From Erythrobacter sp. (GTDB taxonomy: Bacteria > Pseudomonadota > Alphaproteobacteria > Sphingomonadales > Sphingomonadaceae), in contig JASBTD010000030.1 in NCBI GenBank assembly GCA_030148605.1, forward strand, positions 1 through 55,976: 55,976 nucleotides of DNA, read 5' to 3'. The notes beneath the pieces were generated by a model, which was given only the letters and a program-made list of their open reading frames with translations, did no database searches and was not told the DNA's origin. The position numbers were made by a program, and so were the translations under genes. This document shows, one piece after another, positions 24,685 to 34,502 of the stretch; the first letter of the stretch is position 1; every line of letters starts with the position of its first letter.

Positions 24685-26111
24685 TGCAGACGCGCGATCC
24701 CCTTTTCCTCAAGTGGAGCCGGGTGGCGATGACCTGGCTTCCGTTTGCGGATGCAGCGAGCGTGGATCTGCCTTTGTCGCGCCTGCTGCGGTTGGCGTTG
24801 TTCCAGATCAGCGTGGGCATGGCGACCGTGCTGCTCAATGGCACACTCAACCGGGTGATGATCGTCGAGCTCAGCGTTCCGGCATGGTTGGTCGCGCTGC
24901 TGATCGCCTTGCCGCTGCTGATTGCGCCGCTGCGCGTGTTGATGGGACACAAGTCGGATACGCACCGCTCCGCTATCGGGTGGAAACGCGTGCCTTACAT
25001 CTGGATCGGCACCACACTGCAGTTTGGCGGGCTTTCGATCATGCCCTTCGCGCTGCTGTTGCTCAGCCGACCTGACACTTTTCCGATCGGCATCACTGCC
25101 AGCATCGCAGCCTTCATCCTGACCGGCGCAGGTATCCATATGACGCAGACTGCGGGCCTGGCGCTCGCAACCGATATGGCGGAGCCTGACAAGCGCCCGC
25201 GCGCGGTTGCGCTGCTTTATGTCATGCTGCTGGTCGGCATGATGTTCGCCGCGCTGGTGATGGGCGCAATGCTGCGCGATTTCACCCCTACGCGGCTAGT
25301 GCAAGTGATCCAGAGCGCTGCTCTCCTAACCGCAGTGCTCAACCTTATTGCGCTGTGGAAGCAGGAAGGGCGCAACGCGGCGGTGATTTCCAAGGAGACA
25401 CCGCGCCCGCCATTCAAGCAGATGTGGCGCGAGTATCTCGACCGTCCGGACACCGGAAGGCTGTTGCTGGCGATCGGGCTCGGCACTGCGGCGTTTTCCA
25501 TGCAGGATGCGCTGCTTGAACCGTTCGGCGGCGAAATCCTTGGCATGTCGGTCGGTGCCACCACCAGCCTGACCGCGGCATGGGCGTTTGGTGCGCTGGT
25601 CGGCTTCGCGCTGGCGGCGCGCGCGCTTGGCCAAGGGCGCAATCCGCTGCGTATGGCCGGATTTGGCGCAGTAGCCGGAATCTCCGCCTTCGCGATGGTT
25701 CTGTTCGCAGCGCCGCTGAATGCGCCCGCGCTGATTTTTACCGGTGCATTGTTCATCGGCTTGGGTGTCGGCCTGTTTTCAGTCGGCACATTGGTAGCTT
25801 CAATGGCACTCGCCCGCGATGGCGGTGCGGGTTTGGCATTGGGAGCCTGGGGCGCTGTCCAGGCAAGCTGTGCGGGGATCGGGATCGCCATGGGCGGCTT
25901 GATCCGCGACTTCACTACGGCCTATGCCATGGCAGACGGGTTGGGCGAGACACTGGCTGTCCGCTCAACCGGTTATGGCACGGTCTACGTTCTCGAAATT
26001 CTCCTCCTGCTGGGCACGCTGGTCGTGCTTGGTCCACTGGTCGGGCGCGGCCGGTCGGAGGAGTTCCTGGGTCATTCAGGCCCGTTCGGACTGCAAGAGT
26101 TTCCGACATGA
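24684..26111 (+). CDS. lhaA: LH1 assembly protein LhaA (PucC family)
   Basis: LhaA is a twelve-span PucC-family membrane protein needed for efficient LH1 assembly, placed as usual directly upstream of puhA. The 475-residue product shows LNGTLNRVMIVELSVPAWLVALLI in span 1-2, the loop GHKSDTHRSAIGWKRVPYIW and GIHMTQTAGLALATDMA, family hallmarks. The ATG at 24684 overlaps the bchM stop (TGATG). A frame extension upstream is rejected. It is more distant from the second PucC-type gene at 11311-12624, which probably serves a different client. Confidence 0.93.
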
Positions 26112-26133
26112 CAGCGCGCGAAAGGATGTTGTG

Positions 26134-26904
26134 ATGACTGACGGCAATATAGTGGGCACAATAGATGTCGCCGAATTGGCGCTCTATCTGTTTTTCCTGT
26201 TCTTTGTGGCCTTGATCTTCTGGCTGAGACGCGAAGATCGACGCGAAGGTTATCCGCTTGAAGACGAGATGACCGGGCTGGTGCATGGCGAAGGTGGCCC
26301 GCTCCACACAGCCAGCACAAAGACGTTTCACCTGCCCTTTGGCAAAGGCAGCGTGACTGCACCGACCAAGGGCCGAGAGCCAGTCGATATCGCGGCCAAA
26401 AGGTTCGAGAACCATGCAGGTTCGCCAATCATCCCCACTGGCAATCCATTGAAGGACGGGATCGGCCCGGCAGCCTATGCCCAGCGCTCGAACTTCCCGG
26501 ACCAATATGCTGATGGCGCATTGCGGATCGTGCCGATGAAGAGCGACGATCACTTCTCTGTTGCGAGCTTCATGTTCAGTCGCGATCCGATCGGCATGAA
26601 AGTGACCGGTGCTGATGGCAAGGAAGCCGGCACTGTGACTGACCTGTGGGTCGACCGGGCGGAAAGCATGGCGCGCTATCTGGAAATTCAGACCAGCGGT
26701 GGCCCAGTCCTGGCTCCGATCACCATGGCGGTGGTGCACAAGGATTCGGTGGAGATTGATGCGATCAACGCAGCCGATTTCGCGGACGCGCCCAAGCTCG
26801 CCACACCGGGACAGATCACCCGGCTCGAGGAAGACAAGATATGCGGCTACTTTGGCGGCGGCTATCTCTACGCCAATGCCGCAAGGCAGGAGCCGATCAT
26901 ATGA
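26134..26904 (+). CDS. puhA: Photosynthetic reaction centre H subunit PuhA
   Basis: PuhA caps the reaction centre on the cytoplasmic side and helps shape proton flow to the secondary quinone. The 256-residue product has a short periplasmic N-terminus, one membrane span (about 11-31, LALYLFFLFFVALIFWLRRE) and a large cytoplasmic domain with a PRC-barrel-like part (FMFSRDPIGMKVTGADGKEAGTVTDLWVD read in parts). ATG 26134 lies 22 bp after lhaA. The stop overlaps puhB. The call is unambiguous. Confidence 0.97.
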   Translation: MTDGNIVGTIDVAELALYLFFLFFVALIFWLRREDRREGYPLEDEMTGLVHGEGGPLHTASTKTFHLPFGKGSVTAPTKGREPVDIAAKRFENHAGSPIIPTGNPLKDGIGPAAYAQRSNFPDQYADGALRIVPMKSDDHFSVASFMFSRDPIGMKVTGADGKEAGTVTDLWVDRAESMARYLEIQTSGGPVLAPITMAVVHKDSVEIDAINAADFADAPKLATPGQITRLEEDKICGYFGGGYLYANAARQEPII

Positions 26905-27506
26905 TGGAATATGATTCAGAGCCGATCCGCGGGCTGCCGGGCAATTTGCCCGAAGGCGAGCGGATCCTGTGGCAGGGCGCGCCTGACTGGCGAGTCTTCA
27001 CCCGCAGCGCGCTCTACGGACGATGGATTGCAGGCTATTTCGCGCTGTTGGCGCTGTGGTCCATCGCCAGCGGCGGATTTGGCGGAGCCTTGGCAAGCGT
27101 GATCGCAGGTTTCGTGACCTATGGCTTGCTCGCAGGCTTTGCCAAGCTAGTGGAGAAGACGACGGTCTACACCATCACCAATCGCCGCGTTGTGTTCCGG
27201 GTGGGCGTTGCGCTCAACAAATGCATCAACCTGCCATTGCAGCTGATCGCTTCGGCTGACCTGCGCCCCTTGGGCGGCGAACATGGTGACATCGCCTTGC
27301 TCACGACCGAGCGGCACGGGCTGGGCTATCTGATGCTGTGGCCGCACGCACGGCCATTCCGCTTCAGCAAGCCGCAGCCGATGATGCGCGCGCTGCCTGA
27401 CGCGCCTGAAGCAGCGAAAATTCTGGCCGATGCCTGCTCCGCTGTCGTGCGGACAGAAAGTGCACGCGGCGCCGCGATGTCGGGTATCAAGGAGGCTGCT
27501 GCATGA
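26901..27506 (+). CDS. puhB: Photosynthetic complex assembly protein PuhB
   Basis: PuhB is a membrane protein needed for reaction-centre assembly in Rhodobacter. The 201-residue product has an N-terminal LPEGERILWQGAPDW segment, two or three membrane spans (about 45-85) and a bacterial PH-like domain beginning TTVYTITNRRVVFRVG. The start ATG at 26901 overlaps the puhA stop; a second in-frame ATG follows directly. Its stop overlaps puhC. Identity rests on family pattern and on strict conservation of the puhABC order. Confidence 0.93.
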   Translation: MMEYDSEPIRGLPGNLPEGERILWQGAPDWRVFTRSALYGRWIAGYFALLALWSIASGGFGGALASVIAGFVTYGLLAGFAKLVEKTTVYTITNRRVVFRVGVALNKCINLPLQLIASADLRPLGGEHGDIALLTTERHGLGYLMLWPHARPFRFSKPQPMMRALPDAPEAAKILADACSAVVRTESARGAAMSGIKEAAA

Positions 27507-28009
27507 GCCAGATGGCATCGCCTCCGCCGCTCCACGCGCATAGCCATGAAAATACAGTGCCGCGCCCGGCACTGATCATGGTGGGCGCGCTGGTGCTGCT
27601 ATCTATCGCGCTCACAGCCACAGTCACATTGGGCTTTGTCGATCGCGAAGCAGTGCCTGCAGTAGAGCGCGCGAAGGCTGCTGTCGCCCCGGCTGCGACG
27701 CGCGAATTGCGCTTTGACGATGCGGCAACCGGGGATGTGCGGGTGTCAGATGCAGCGAGCGGCGAACTGGTGCTGCTGGTGGATCAGGACACACAAAGCG
27801 GGGGCTTCATTCGCGGCGTATTACGCGGCCTGGCACGCGACCGGCGGATGCGCGGGATCGGGTCAGAACCGCATTTCGAACTGACGCTGTGGCAGGATGG
27901 CTCGCTCACCTTGAGCGACAGCGCAACAGGGCGCGACGTAGAGCTTGGCGGTTTTGGTTCTGACAACCGCGCGATCTTCATGGGGTTGCTGGATGAGGGA
28001 GGCGCATGA
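27503..28009 (+). CDS. puhC: Photosynthetic complex assembly protein PuhC
   Basis: PuhC is a single-span protein that supports reaction centre-LH1 organisation. The 168-residue product has a cytoplasmic N-terminus with several histidines (LHAHSHENT), one membrane span at about 26-46 and a periplasmic domain with ELRFDDAATGDVRVSD, VDQDTQSGGFIRGVLRGLARDRR (in parts) and a FELTLWQDGSLTLSDSATGR strand repeat typical of PuhC. It overlaps both puhB and the next small gene by 4 nt. Confidence 0.92.
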   Translation: MSQMASPPPLHAHSHENTVPRPALIMVGALVLLSIALTATVTLGFVDREAVPAVERAKAAVAPAATRELRFDDAATGDVRVSDAASGELVLLVDQDTQSGGFIRGVLRGLARDRRMRGIGSEPHFELTLWQDGSLTLSDSATGRDVELGGFGSDNRAIFMGLLDEGGA

Positions 28010-28296
28010 TGGCGCGAAGACGATTTGATGTTCCCTGCGAAATCGCCGTCGAACAGAGCGAGCATTACTTTCACGCACATGTTGAACTGGCGGACGGGAT
28101 TGTCATGGAGCCGGGCGACAAGGTGCGCGTCCACGGAGATCCGATATCCATCCCCTTCGGTCGCAGCGAAGTATTCCGGCGCATGGCTACAGTGACCAGA
28201 GCCGGGCCAATCGAACGCGCTCTCACACGCGTTGCGGCCTATTTCGACCTTAAGGAACTTTACGAAGTCAGCTTCAACCCGGGGAGGATCAAATGA
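28006..28296 (+). CDS. Conserved-position PGC protein between puhC and acsF, function unknown
   Basis: A 96-residue soluble protein beginning [28 protein letters not shown]. It has no membrane span, signal or recognised catalytic motif; the middle ([33 protein letters not shown], read in parts) looks like a small beta-barrel and the end, [19 protein letters not shown], like a helix. ATGA overlaps on both sides couple it tightly to puhC and acsF. As I recall, a gene of this size occurs at this place in many alphaproteobacterial PGCs without a named function. The context points to assembly or to supporting the AcsF cyclase. Confidence 0.85.
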   Translation: MMARRRFDVPCEIAVEQSEHYFHAHVELADGIVMEPGDKVRVHGDPISIPFGRSEVFRRMATVTRAGPIERALTRVAAYFDLKELYEVSFNPGRIK

Positions 28297-29381
28297 ACGC
28301 GCCCGCCAAGATCAACGCTGCCAGCAATCACGAGATGATGACCAGCGAAGAAGCGATGGCTCTCGCGACGCAGGACACTGTGCTGACGCCGCGTTTCTAC
28401 ACCACCGATTTCGATGCGCTTGATGCAATCGATGTGTCACTGGTGCGCGAGGAATGGGACCAGCTGATTGCAGACATGGTAGGCGATCCCAACAAGACGC
28501 ACTTTCGTCACAAGAACGACTTTGCCGGCATCATCGAAGGGCTTGAGCCGGAGCTGCGCGCGGAATTCACCGATTTCCTCGTCAGCTCGATGACATCGGA
28601 GTTTTCCGGCTGCGTGCTCTATGCGGAGATCGCCCGGCGCACGAAAAATCCGGATGTGAAGCAGCTGTTCAAGCTGCTTGCGCGGGACGAAAGCCGCCAT
28701 GCCGGCTTCATCAACGAAAGCCTGAAAGATGCCGGGATCGGCGTGGATCTGGGCTTCCTGACCAAGACCAAGAAATACACCTATTTCAAGCCTAAGTTCA
28801 TCTGGTATGCGGTCTATCTCTCAGAAAAGATTGGTTATTCGCGCTACATCACAATCTACCGCCATCTTGCAGCCAATCCGCAGAACAAGTTCCACCCGAT
28901 CTTCGACTGGTTCGAGGAATGGTGCAATGACGAGTTCCGCCATGGCGAGGCGTTTGCCATGCTGATGCGGGCCGATCCCAAGCTGCTGAAGGGCCACAAC
29001 AAGCTGTGGATCCGCTTCTTCCTGCTTTCCGTCTATGCGACCATGTATGTGCGCGATCACAACCGGCCAGTGTTTCACAAGGCGCTGGGCGTGGATCCAA
29101 CCGAATATGACTACAAAGTCTTTTCGATCTGCAATCAGATCTGCCGCCAAGTCTATCCGGTCGAACTGGATATCGACAGCCCGAAGTTCCGCGCCGCCAT
29201 GGAGGCGCTGCGCCAGGCAGCCTTGCGGATCGATGAGGGCAAGGCGCAAGGCGGCATTGGTGGCATGTTGAAACGCGTGAGCGGCATGGCCGGTGCGGGC
29301 TTCAACTTTGCGCGGATGTATTTCCATCGTGCCAAGCCCAATAGTCTGCCTGAAACGATCCGGCTGCAGCCTGCATGGTAA
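28293..29381 (+). CDS. acsF: Aerobic Mg-protoporphyrin IX monomethyl ester cyclase AcsF
   Basis: AcsF is the oxygen-dependent diiron enzyme that forms ring E (protochlorophyllide). The 362-residue product has ferritin-like iron ligands: E103, E112 and [10 protein letters not shown] with E133 and H136, then a second set in [15 protein letters not shown]. The first 40 residues are a flexible extension. It starts in the stop of the preceding small gene (ATGA) and overlaps puhE by 7 nt. Together with absence of bchE here it fits an aerobic phototroph. Some AcsF proteins need a small partner (BciE); the 96-residue neighbour is one candidate for an analogous role. Confidence 0.96.
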   Translation: MNAPAKINAASNHEMMTSEEAMALATQDTVLTPRFYTTDFDALDAIDVSLVREEWDQLIADMVGDPNKTHFRHKNDFAGIIEGLEPELRAEFTDFLVSSMTSEFSGCVLYAEIARRTKNPDVKQLFKLLARDESRHAGFINESLKDAGIGVDLGFLTKTKKYTYFKPKFIWYAVYLSEKIGYSRYITIYRHLAANPQNKFHPIFDWFEEWCNDEFRHGEAFAMLMRADPKLLKGHNKLWIRFFLLSVYATMYVRDHNRPVFHKALGVDPTEYDYKVFSICNQICRQVYPVELDIDSPKFRAAMEALRQAALRIDEGKAQGGIGGMLKRVSGMAGAGFNFARMYFHRAKPNSLPETIRLQPAW

Positions 29382-30163
29382 GCTGGCAGGGCCATATCCT
29401 GCCGGTGATTGTCACTGTGGCTATCTGGTTCCTTGCGACGGGAATGATCGCTTGGCTCGATAATCGCCATCGCGCGACTTTCCCGCGCAGCCTGCTTTTG
29501 TCAGGCGCAGTGGGGCTGGCGGGGCTGATCGCGATCCTTGGCGCGATGCAGTTTGCGCAAGTCTGGGCGATTTACCTTGCGTTCCTGGGCGCGCTGATGG
29601 TGTGGTCATGGCAAGAGATTGCCTTCTTGACCGGAGCGGCAACGGGCCCTCGGCGGGAAGAGATTTCGCCCGGGATCAGCGGTTGGCAGCGATTTGCCGA
29701 AGCCAGCGCAACTGTGATCCATCACGAAATTGCGCTGGTGCTGTCTGCCTTGATGTTGATCACTTTGACGTGGACTGCGCCCAACCAGATCGGTGCGATG
29801 ACTTTCGTATTGCTCTATGCGCTGCGGCTGTCGGCCAAGCTCAATATCTTTGCAGGCGTCCCAAATTCCGCGACCGATATCCTGCCGGCGCATTTGTCAT
29901 ATCTCAAATCCTATTACGGTCCGAAGCGGCTAAGGCCCGCGCTGGTGATTTCGATCGCTGCGATTTGTGGCTTCGCTTTCTGGACCGCATCGCGCGCGAT
30001 GGACGCGCCAGCGGGCAGTGCGGAATCGGTGGGGGCAAGCCTGCTGTTTGCGCTCGCCGCGCTGGGTGCCATCGAACATCTGTTTTTAGCACTGCCGTTT
30101 CGCGACGGTGCGTTGTGGGGCTGGGCATTGCCCAAGAGAATTACGCTGGAAGAGGAAAGTTAA
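29375..30163 (+). CDS. puhE: Photosynthetic complex assembly protein PuhE (DUF3623)
   Basis: PuhE is a membrane protein found only in phototrophic Proteobacteria, affecting bacteriochlorophyll production and reaction-centre assembly. The 262-residue product has about seven spans, with conserved segments [48 protein letters not shown] and [16 protein letters not shown]; the paired histidines in VIHHE might bind pigment or metal, which is my inference. Its ATG lies 7 nt inside acsF, and hemA begins 3 bp after its stop, so hemA is probably on the same message. Confidence 0.92.
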   Translation: MVSWQGHILPVIVTVAIWFLATGMIAWLDNRHRATFPRSLLLSGAVGLAGLIAILGAMQFAQVWAIYLAFLGALMVWSWQEIAFLTGAATGPRREEISPGISGWQRFAEASATVIHHEIALVLSALMLITLTWTAPNQIGAMTFVLLYALRLSAKLNIFAGVPNSATDILPAHLSYLKSYYGPKRLRPALVISIAAICGFAFWTASRAMDAPAGSAESVGASLLFALAALGAIEHLFLALPFRDGALWGWALPKRITLEEES

Positions 30164-30166
30164 GCC

Positions 30167-31387
30167 ATGGATTTCGATGCCTTTTTCAAGGAACAGCTTG
30201 ACGAAATTCGCGAAGACGGGCGTTACCGCGTCTTCACCGATATCAAGCGGCACCGTGGGTCTTTCCCGCACGCAACGCGCTTTGTCGACGATGAGACGCA
30301 AGCGGTCACAGTGTGGTGTTCGAATGACTATCTGGGGATGGGCCAGCATCCTGTCGTGCTCGAAGCCATGCACGCTGTGATTGATGAATGCGGCGCGGGT
30401 GCAGGCGGCACACGCAATATCTCCGGCACCAATCATTACCACGTAGAGCTTGAGCGCGAGCTTGCGGACTTGCATGGCAAGGAAAGCGCGCTGCTGTTCA
30501 CATCGGGTTATGTCTCGAACTGGGCAGGGCTGGGAACGCTGGCATCGAAGATTCCGGGCTGTGTGGTGTTTTCGGACGCACTCAACCACGCCTCTATGAT
30601 CGAAGGCATCCGTCATAGCCGCGCGCCGTACAAGATCTGGAAGCACAATGATCCCGAGCATCTCGATGCCATGCTTTCCGAGTTCGGGCCTGAAGTGCCC
30701 AAGCTGGTCGCCTTCGAAAGCGTGTATTCGATGGACGGTGATATCGCCCCGATCGCAGAAATTCTCGACGTGTGCGAGAAGCATGGCGCGATCAGCTATA
30801 TCGACGAGGTGCATGCCGTGGGCCTTTATGGCCCGCGCGGTGGCGGCGTGGCAGAACGTGAAGGCCTGATGGACCGGATCACTGTGATCGAAGGCACGCT
30901 GGGCAAGGCATTCGGCGTGATGGGAGGCTATATCGCGGCATCAGCTGACCTGGTTGATTTCGTGCGCAGCTTTGCCAGCGGTTTTATCTTCAGCACAGCG
31001 CTGCCCCCGGCGGTTGCTGCGGGCGCGGCGGCGAGCATCCGGCATCTCAAGCAAAGCGATGAAGAGCGCAAGCAGCAGCGCGACCGGGTCGATACCGTTC
31101 GGCGCAAGCTGGACATGCTGGGCATCCCGCACTTGCCCAATCCCAGCCACATCATTCCGGTGATGGTGGGGGATGCGAAGAAGTGCAAGATGATCAGCGA
31201 CTGGCTGATGGACAATCACGGCATCTATGTGCAGCCGATCAACTATCCAACCGTGCCGGTGGGAACAGAGCGTTTGCGGCTTACACCATCACCCGTCCAT
31301 GATGATGGCGATATCGACCGGCTGATCCATGCCTTGAGCGATATCTGGTCGCAATGCGAATTGGCACGCGGGTCCATCGCTGCCTGA
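30167..31387 (+). CDS. hemA: 5-aminolevulinate synthase HemA
   Basis: HemA condenses glycine and succinyl-CoA to 5-aminolevulinate, the first step of tetrapyrrole synthesis. The 406-residue PLP enzyme shows [22 protein letters not shown], the aspartate region [20 protein letters not shown] and the PLP lysine K247 in [14 protein letters not shown]. Only 3 bp separate it from puhE, and a strong terminator follows, so flux into bacteriochlorophyll would rise and fall with the bchF promoter. Whether a second hemA exists elsewhere in the genome cannot be seen here. Confidence 0.97.
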   Translation: MDFDAFFKEQLDEIREDGRYRVFTDIKRHRGSFPHATRFVDDETQAVTVWCSNDYLGMGQHPVVLEAMHAVIDECGAGAGGTRNISGTNHYHVELERELADLHGKESALLFTSGYVSNWAGLGTLASKIPGCVVFSDALNHASMIEGIRHSRAPYKIWKHNDPEHLDAMLSEFGPEVPKLVAFESVYSMDGDIAPIAEILDVCEKHGAISYIDEVHAVGLYGPRGGGVAEREGLMDRITVIEGTLGKAFGVMGGYIAASADLVDFVRSFASGFIFSTALPPAVAAGAAASIRHLKQSDEERKQQRDRVDTVRRKLDMLGIPHLPNPSHIIPVMVGDAKKCKMISDWLMDNHGIYVQPINYPTVPVGTERLRLTPSPVHDDGDIDRLIHALSDIWSQCELARGSIAA

Positions 31388-31407
31388 CTTAGAGCTGAGA
31401 GCCAAAG

Positions 31408-31444
31408 AAAAAGAGCGCGAAGCCATCGGGCCTCGCGCTCTTTT
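31408..31444. terminator. Bidirectional terminator between hemA and the cytochrome c gene
   Basis: AAAGAGCGCGA (from 31409) pairs with TCGCGCTCTTT (to 31443) around a short inner GCC/GGC pair; an A-run lies on the left and a T-run on the right. It can end transcripts arriving from both sides, closing the bchF-hemA run on the plus strand and the cytochrome c gene on the minus strand. Confidence 0.88.
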
Positions 31445-31465
31445 CAAGTCCGGTGTTGGATCAGC

Positions 31466-31993
31466 TTAGCTGCCGGTTGACTGCAGGTAAGCAATCACAT
31501 TGGCGCGGTCCTGACCATCTTTCAGACCAGCAAAGGCCATCCGGGTGCCAGGGATCACCCGCTGCGGGTTCTCCAGATACTGGAACATCTTTTCCGGCGT
31601 CCAGGTGATGCCGCTGTTTGCATTGGCATCGGTGTAATTGAAGCCTTCGACCGAACCGGCTGCACGGCCAACGATGCCAGCAAGCGATGGGCCGACGCGA
31701 TTCACGCCCGGTTCCACCACGTGGCATGCGGCGCATTGCATGAAGGTTTTCTCACCTGCGGCTGCATCGCCGGTGAAGTCAGCCAGGGTAGTGCCGTCAA
31801 GGGTCGCCACATCGTCAGCCGCCGGAGCGCCGGCATCTTCTTCAGCGGCAGCATCTTCAGCTGCAGGCGCCGCTTCGGTGGTTTCTTCAGCAGCAGTTTC
31901 TTCGGTTGCTGCCGGTTCGCTCTCGCCGCCACCGCATGCGGCAAGCAACAGTGCAGACGCGCTGGCCATCAGGCCAAGCTGGATCTTCTTCAT
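31466..31993 (-). CDS. Lipoprotein class I cytochrome c, likely electron donor to PufC
   Basis: The 175-residue product starts MKKIQLG behind AAGGGGAAAAG and has a lipoprotein signal ending LLLAAC (C20). A very Ala/Glu-rich linker of about 45 residues leads to a class I cytochrome domain with CAACH (87-91) and the axial methionine in PGTRMAF (M152). It is a membrane-tethered c2/c552-type cytochrome that could shuttle electrons from the bc1 complex to the tetraheme subunit. In sphingomonad PGCs a cycA-like gene follows hemA in this place. No PpsR-type half-site pair is visible upstream. Confidence 0.9.
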   Translation of the reverse strand: MKKIQLGLMASASALLLAACGGGESEPAATEETAAEETTEAAPAAEDAAAEEDAGAPAADDVATLDGTTLADFTGDAAAGEKTFMQCAACHVVEPGVNRVGPSLAGIVGRAAGSVEGFNYTDANANSGITWTPEKMFQYLENPQRVIPGTRMAFAGLKDGQDRANVIAYLQSTGS

Positions 31994-32323
31994 CTTTTCC
32001 CCTTTCCCTTCTTCCAAGTTGGAACGGATGTATTCGCTTCAACGCACAGGTGAGTAAATGGTGCCAGAAGGTGCAAATTTTCCTGGCGCAAGCTGAGTGA
32101 CCCAACCACCACTCGATGGCGCGGCTTTTACTGCATGCCTGCAACATGTGCAATCGCCGGAATGCTAAGCCTCTAAGACCGCTCGCAATTTCCCCAAGGC
32201 TTGAGCGCGCAGTTCTTCTGCACAGCGTTACAGCCTCTTAGCGATTTCACCCGCCACGGCCACCCGACTAAGTTTGCGCCACAGCTGCTCAACGGCATGC
32301 TTTTTACTGCTCTGCTGCACGCT
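31994..32323. other. Non-coding stretch upstream of the cytochrome c gene
   Basis: This 330-bp stretch lies between the start of the cytochrome c gene and the proB stop. It must hold the cytochrome promoter on the minus strand, but I see no convincing -35/-10 pair, no TGTCA/TGACA composite site and no terminator for proB. Short open frames here lack ribosome sites and start support. Confidence 0.5.
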
Positions 32324-33457
32324 TCAGCCGTCAGGTAATTCCCAGGCGAGGTGGCGGTTCTGAACCAGCACCAGGTTCTCCGGCCGGATGAGCTCGGCAT
32401 CGGTCTGGTATCCCAGCAACTGGTCCGCCGGCACATCCTTGTTGGCAATCATGATCCGGCATTCTTCCGACGTGAAATCGGATAGTCCGCGGGCCAGCTC
32501 TTCGCCATTTTCATTGTAGATATGCAGCACGTCGCCGCGCGTGAAATCGCCGGTGGCGGACACGACAACGTCGCGGTGGAGCGGGTCATCGCTTGTCAGC
32601 TGTTGCGCGGCTTCGTCTGTAACCACCAGGGTACCCGCCATCTGCAGCCGGTCCGCAAGCCAGGCATCCCACAGCGAGACAGGCTCCGGATGTGCGATGC
32701 ATTTGGTGCAGCGCCGTGTGCCGTCAAGCACGGAAACCAGCGGGTGTTCGGCCTCACCATTGGCGATGAACGTCGTGCAACCCGCGTTTTGCGCCATATT
32801 GGCCGCTTGCAGCTTGGTCAGCATGCCGCCCGTTCCCAGCGTGCTGGTTCCGGAAGCGGCTTCGATATAGTCGCTGACATCGTGCAGCTCTTCCACCAGC
32901 TGCGCGCCCTCTTGCGACGGATCGCGGTCATAAAGCCCGTCCACCCCGGTCAGGATGATGAATTCTTCCGCGCCCACCATCTGCGCGATCTTCGCTGCCA
33001 GCCGGTCATTGTCACCTACGCGGATTTCTTCCGTCGTGATCGTGTCATTCTCGTTGACGATGGGCACGATGCGCGATTGCAGCAAGCGGTTCATCGTATT
33101 GCGGGTGTTGAGAAAGCGGCGGTGGTCTTCGAAATCGCCCAGCGTCAGCAGGATCTGCGAAATCTGAAAACCGAACTCCAGCCCTACCTGTTTATAGGCG
33201 TTGAGGAGCACAGGCATGCCGCACGCGGCCGCTGCCTGCTTGTCTCTGACGCTCGCGTTTTCAGGCCGCGCGCCAACCATTTTCAGGCCCAGTGCCACAG
33301 CACCCGATGACGCCAGGATCACGTCATACCCGTCATCACGAAGCCGGGCGATATCATCCAGTAAGCGCTGCATGAAGCCGAAGCGCGGGGTTAGCCGGTC
33401 TGTATTGGCCACCAGGGCAGACCCGATTTTGACTACGATACGTTTTCTCTTTGGCAC
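32324..33457 (-). CDS. proB: Glutamate 5-kinase ProB
   Basis: ProB phosphorylates glutamate, the first step of proline synthesis. The 377-residue product has the amino-acid-kinase start RIVVKIGSALV, the SSGAVALGLKM glycine loop, NENDTITTEEIRVGDNDRLA and LGTGGMLTKLQAA, and ends with a PUA domain (VVSATGDFTRGDVLHIYNENG in two parts). GTG 33457 is chosen because AGAGGG precedes it by 4 nt; a TTG ten codons upstream is possible. It is divergent from proC-proA across an AT-rich gap with a palindrome. Confidence 0.95.
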   Translation of the reverse strand: MPKRKRIVVKIGSALVANTDRLTPRFGFMQRLLDDIARLRDDGYDVILASSGAVALGLKMVGARPENASVRDKQAAAACGMPVLLNAYKQVGLEFGFQISQILLTLGDFEDHRRFLNTRNTMNRLLQSRIVPIVNENDTITTEEIRVGDNDRLAAKIAQMVGAEEFIILTGVDGLYDRDPSQEGAQLVEELHDVSDYIEAASGTSTLGTGGMLTKLQAANMAQNAGCTTFIANGEAEHPLVSVLDGTRRCTKCIAHPEPVSLWDAWLADRLQMAGTLVVTDEAAQQLTSDDPLHRDVVVSATGDFTRGDVLHIYNENGEELARGLSDFTSEECRIMIANKDVPADQLLGYQTDAELIRPENLVLVQNRHLAWELPDG

Positions 33458-33506
33458 AAAGCCCTCTTTCGTCCTTGAAATAATCAAACGCCCATCTAGT
33501 TAGACA

Positions 33507-33521
33507 TTGTGCATTGCACAA
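33507..33521. promoter_or_regulatory. Palindrome in the proB-proC divergent promoter region
   Basis: TTGTGC-ATT-GCACAA is a perfect interrupted palindrome in an AT-rich 212-bp gap between divergent proB and proC. It is the right size for a dimeric helix-turn-helix regulator and lies 50 bp from the proB start, so it could control one or both genes. The binding protein is unknown. Confidence 0.4.
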
Positions 33522-33669
33522 CCGGATAAGGGCAAATAATTTCGGTGAAATAAAATACATTTATTCGTAAAAGTAAAAATTCGAACTGAAAATAGTTGTA
33601 AGTAGATACTTGCCAAAATCTCACACCGTGACCGATGATTGGTATAACGCGAAGTTAAAAGGAATATTG

Positions 33670-34446
33670 GTGAATACACTTCTGATCGGATGCGGTAAAA
33701 TGGGCGGCGCTTTACTGGAGAGTTGGCGTAAGGGTGAAGGGAGCTTCACGATTGTCGACCCCTATCTGGATCAAGCGCCAGAGGGGGTTGCCCTGTTCAG
33801 CTCGCGTGACGAGCTGGGTGGCGAGCGCTTCGATGTCATGGTCGTCGCGATCAAGCCGCAGCTGATCGAGGCAGTGCTGCCCGACTATGCTGGCTTGCTT
33901 CGCGATGACGGCTACCTGCTTTCCATCGCCGCCGGCTGTTCGGTCGCGCGCCTTCGCGAGGTCAGCGGAGTTGACGCTGTTGTCCGCGTCATGCCCAACC
34001 TGCCTGCCGCAATTGGCCAGGGTGTGAGCGGGCTTTGCTCCAGCGATGCTGCGAACGAAACGCATATCGCGCATGCGACAGACCTGATGCGCCGCGCCGG
34101 TATCGCTATTCAGGTGGATGATGAAGACGCGCTTGACCGGTTTACGGCAATCGCCGGTTCCGGGCCGGGCTATGTGTTTGAATTCCTGCGCGCCTATGCC
34201 GAAGCTTCGCAAGAACTGGGCTTTTCCAGGGAACAAAGCACTGCGATGGCGCTTGAATTAATGAAGGGCACTGTTGCCATGGCGCAGCAAAGCGATCTCT
34301 CGCTGGAAGAGCTGCGCAATTCCGTAACGAGCAAGAACGGGACCACGGAAGCCGGTCTCAACGCTCTCAACGGCTCAGGCGCGTTGAGCGCGCTGATCAC
34401 TGAAACCTTCGATGCCGCCTATCGGCGCGCGATCGAACTGCGCTGA
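33670..34446 (+). CDS. proC: Pyrroline-5-carboxylate reductase ProC
   Basis: ProC makes proline from pyrroline-5-carboxylate with NAD(P)H. The 258-residue product has the Rossmann motif LLIGCGKMGGALLESW at its start, MVVAIKPQLIEAVLPDY, VRVMPNLPAAIGQGVSG and the dimer-domain signature AIAGSGPGYVFEFLRAYAEA. The start is set at GTG 33670, preceded by AAAAGGAA; the frame is open further upstream but non-homologous. It is followed by proA after 56 bp, completing the proline set with divergent proB. Confidence 0.95.
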   Translation: MNTLLIGCGKMGGALLESWRKGEGSFTIVDPYLDQAPEGVALFSSRDELGGERFDVMVVAIKPQLIEAVLPDYAGLLRDDGYLLSIAAGCSVARLREVSGVDAVVRVMPNLPAAIGQGVSGLCSSDAANETHIAHATDLMRRAGIAIQVDDEDALDRFTAIAGSGPGYVFEFLRAYAEASQELGFSREQSTAMALELMKGTVAMAQQSDLSLEELRNSVTSKNGTTEAGLNALNGSGALSALITETFDAAYRRAIELR

Positions 34447-34502
34447 CAGACCGACCCCGGCCAATCCGGCGCTACACAATCCAGAAATTCAAGGAGTCTT
34501 AA

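Noticed and set aside
32173..32448. Minus-strand frame between the cytochrome gene and proB
   Set aside because: Overlaps the 3' end of proB in another frame and lacks a ribosome site and any protein feature.
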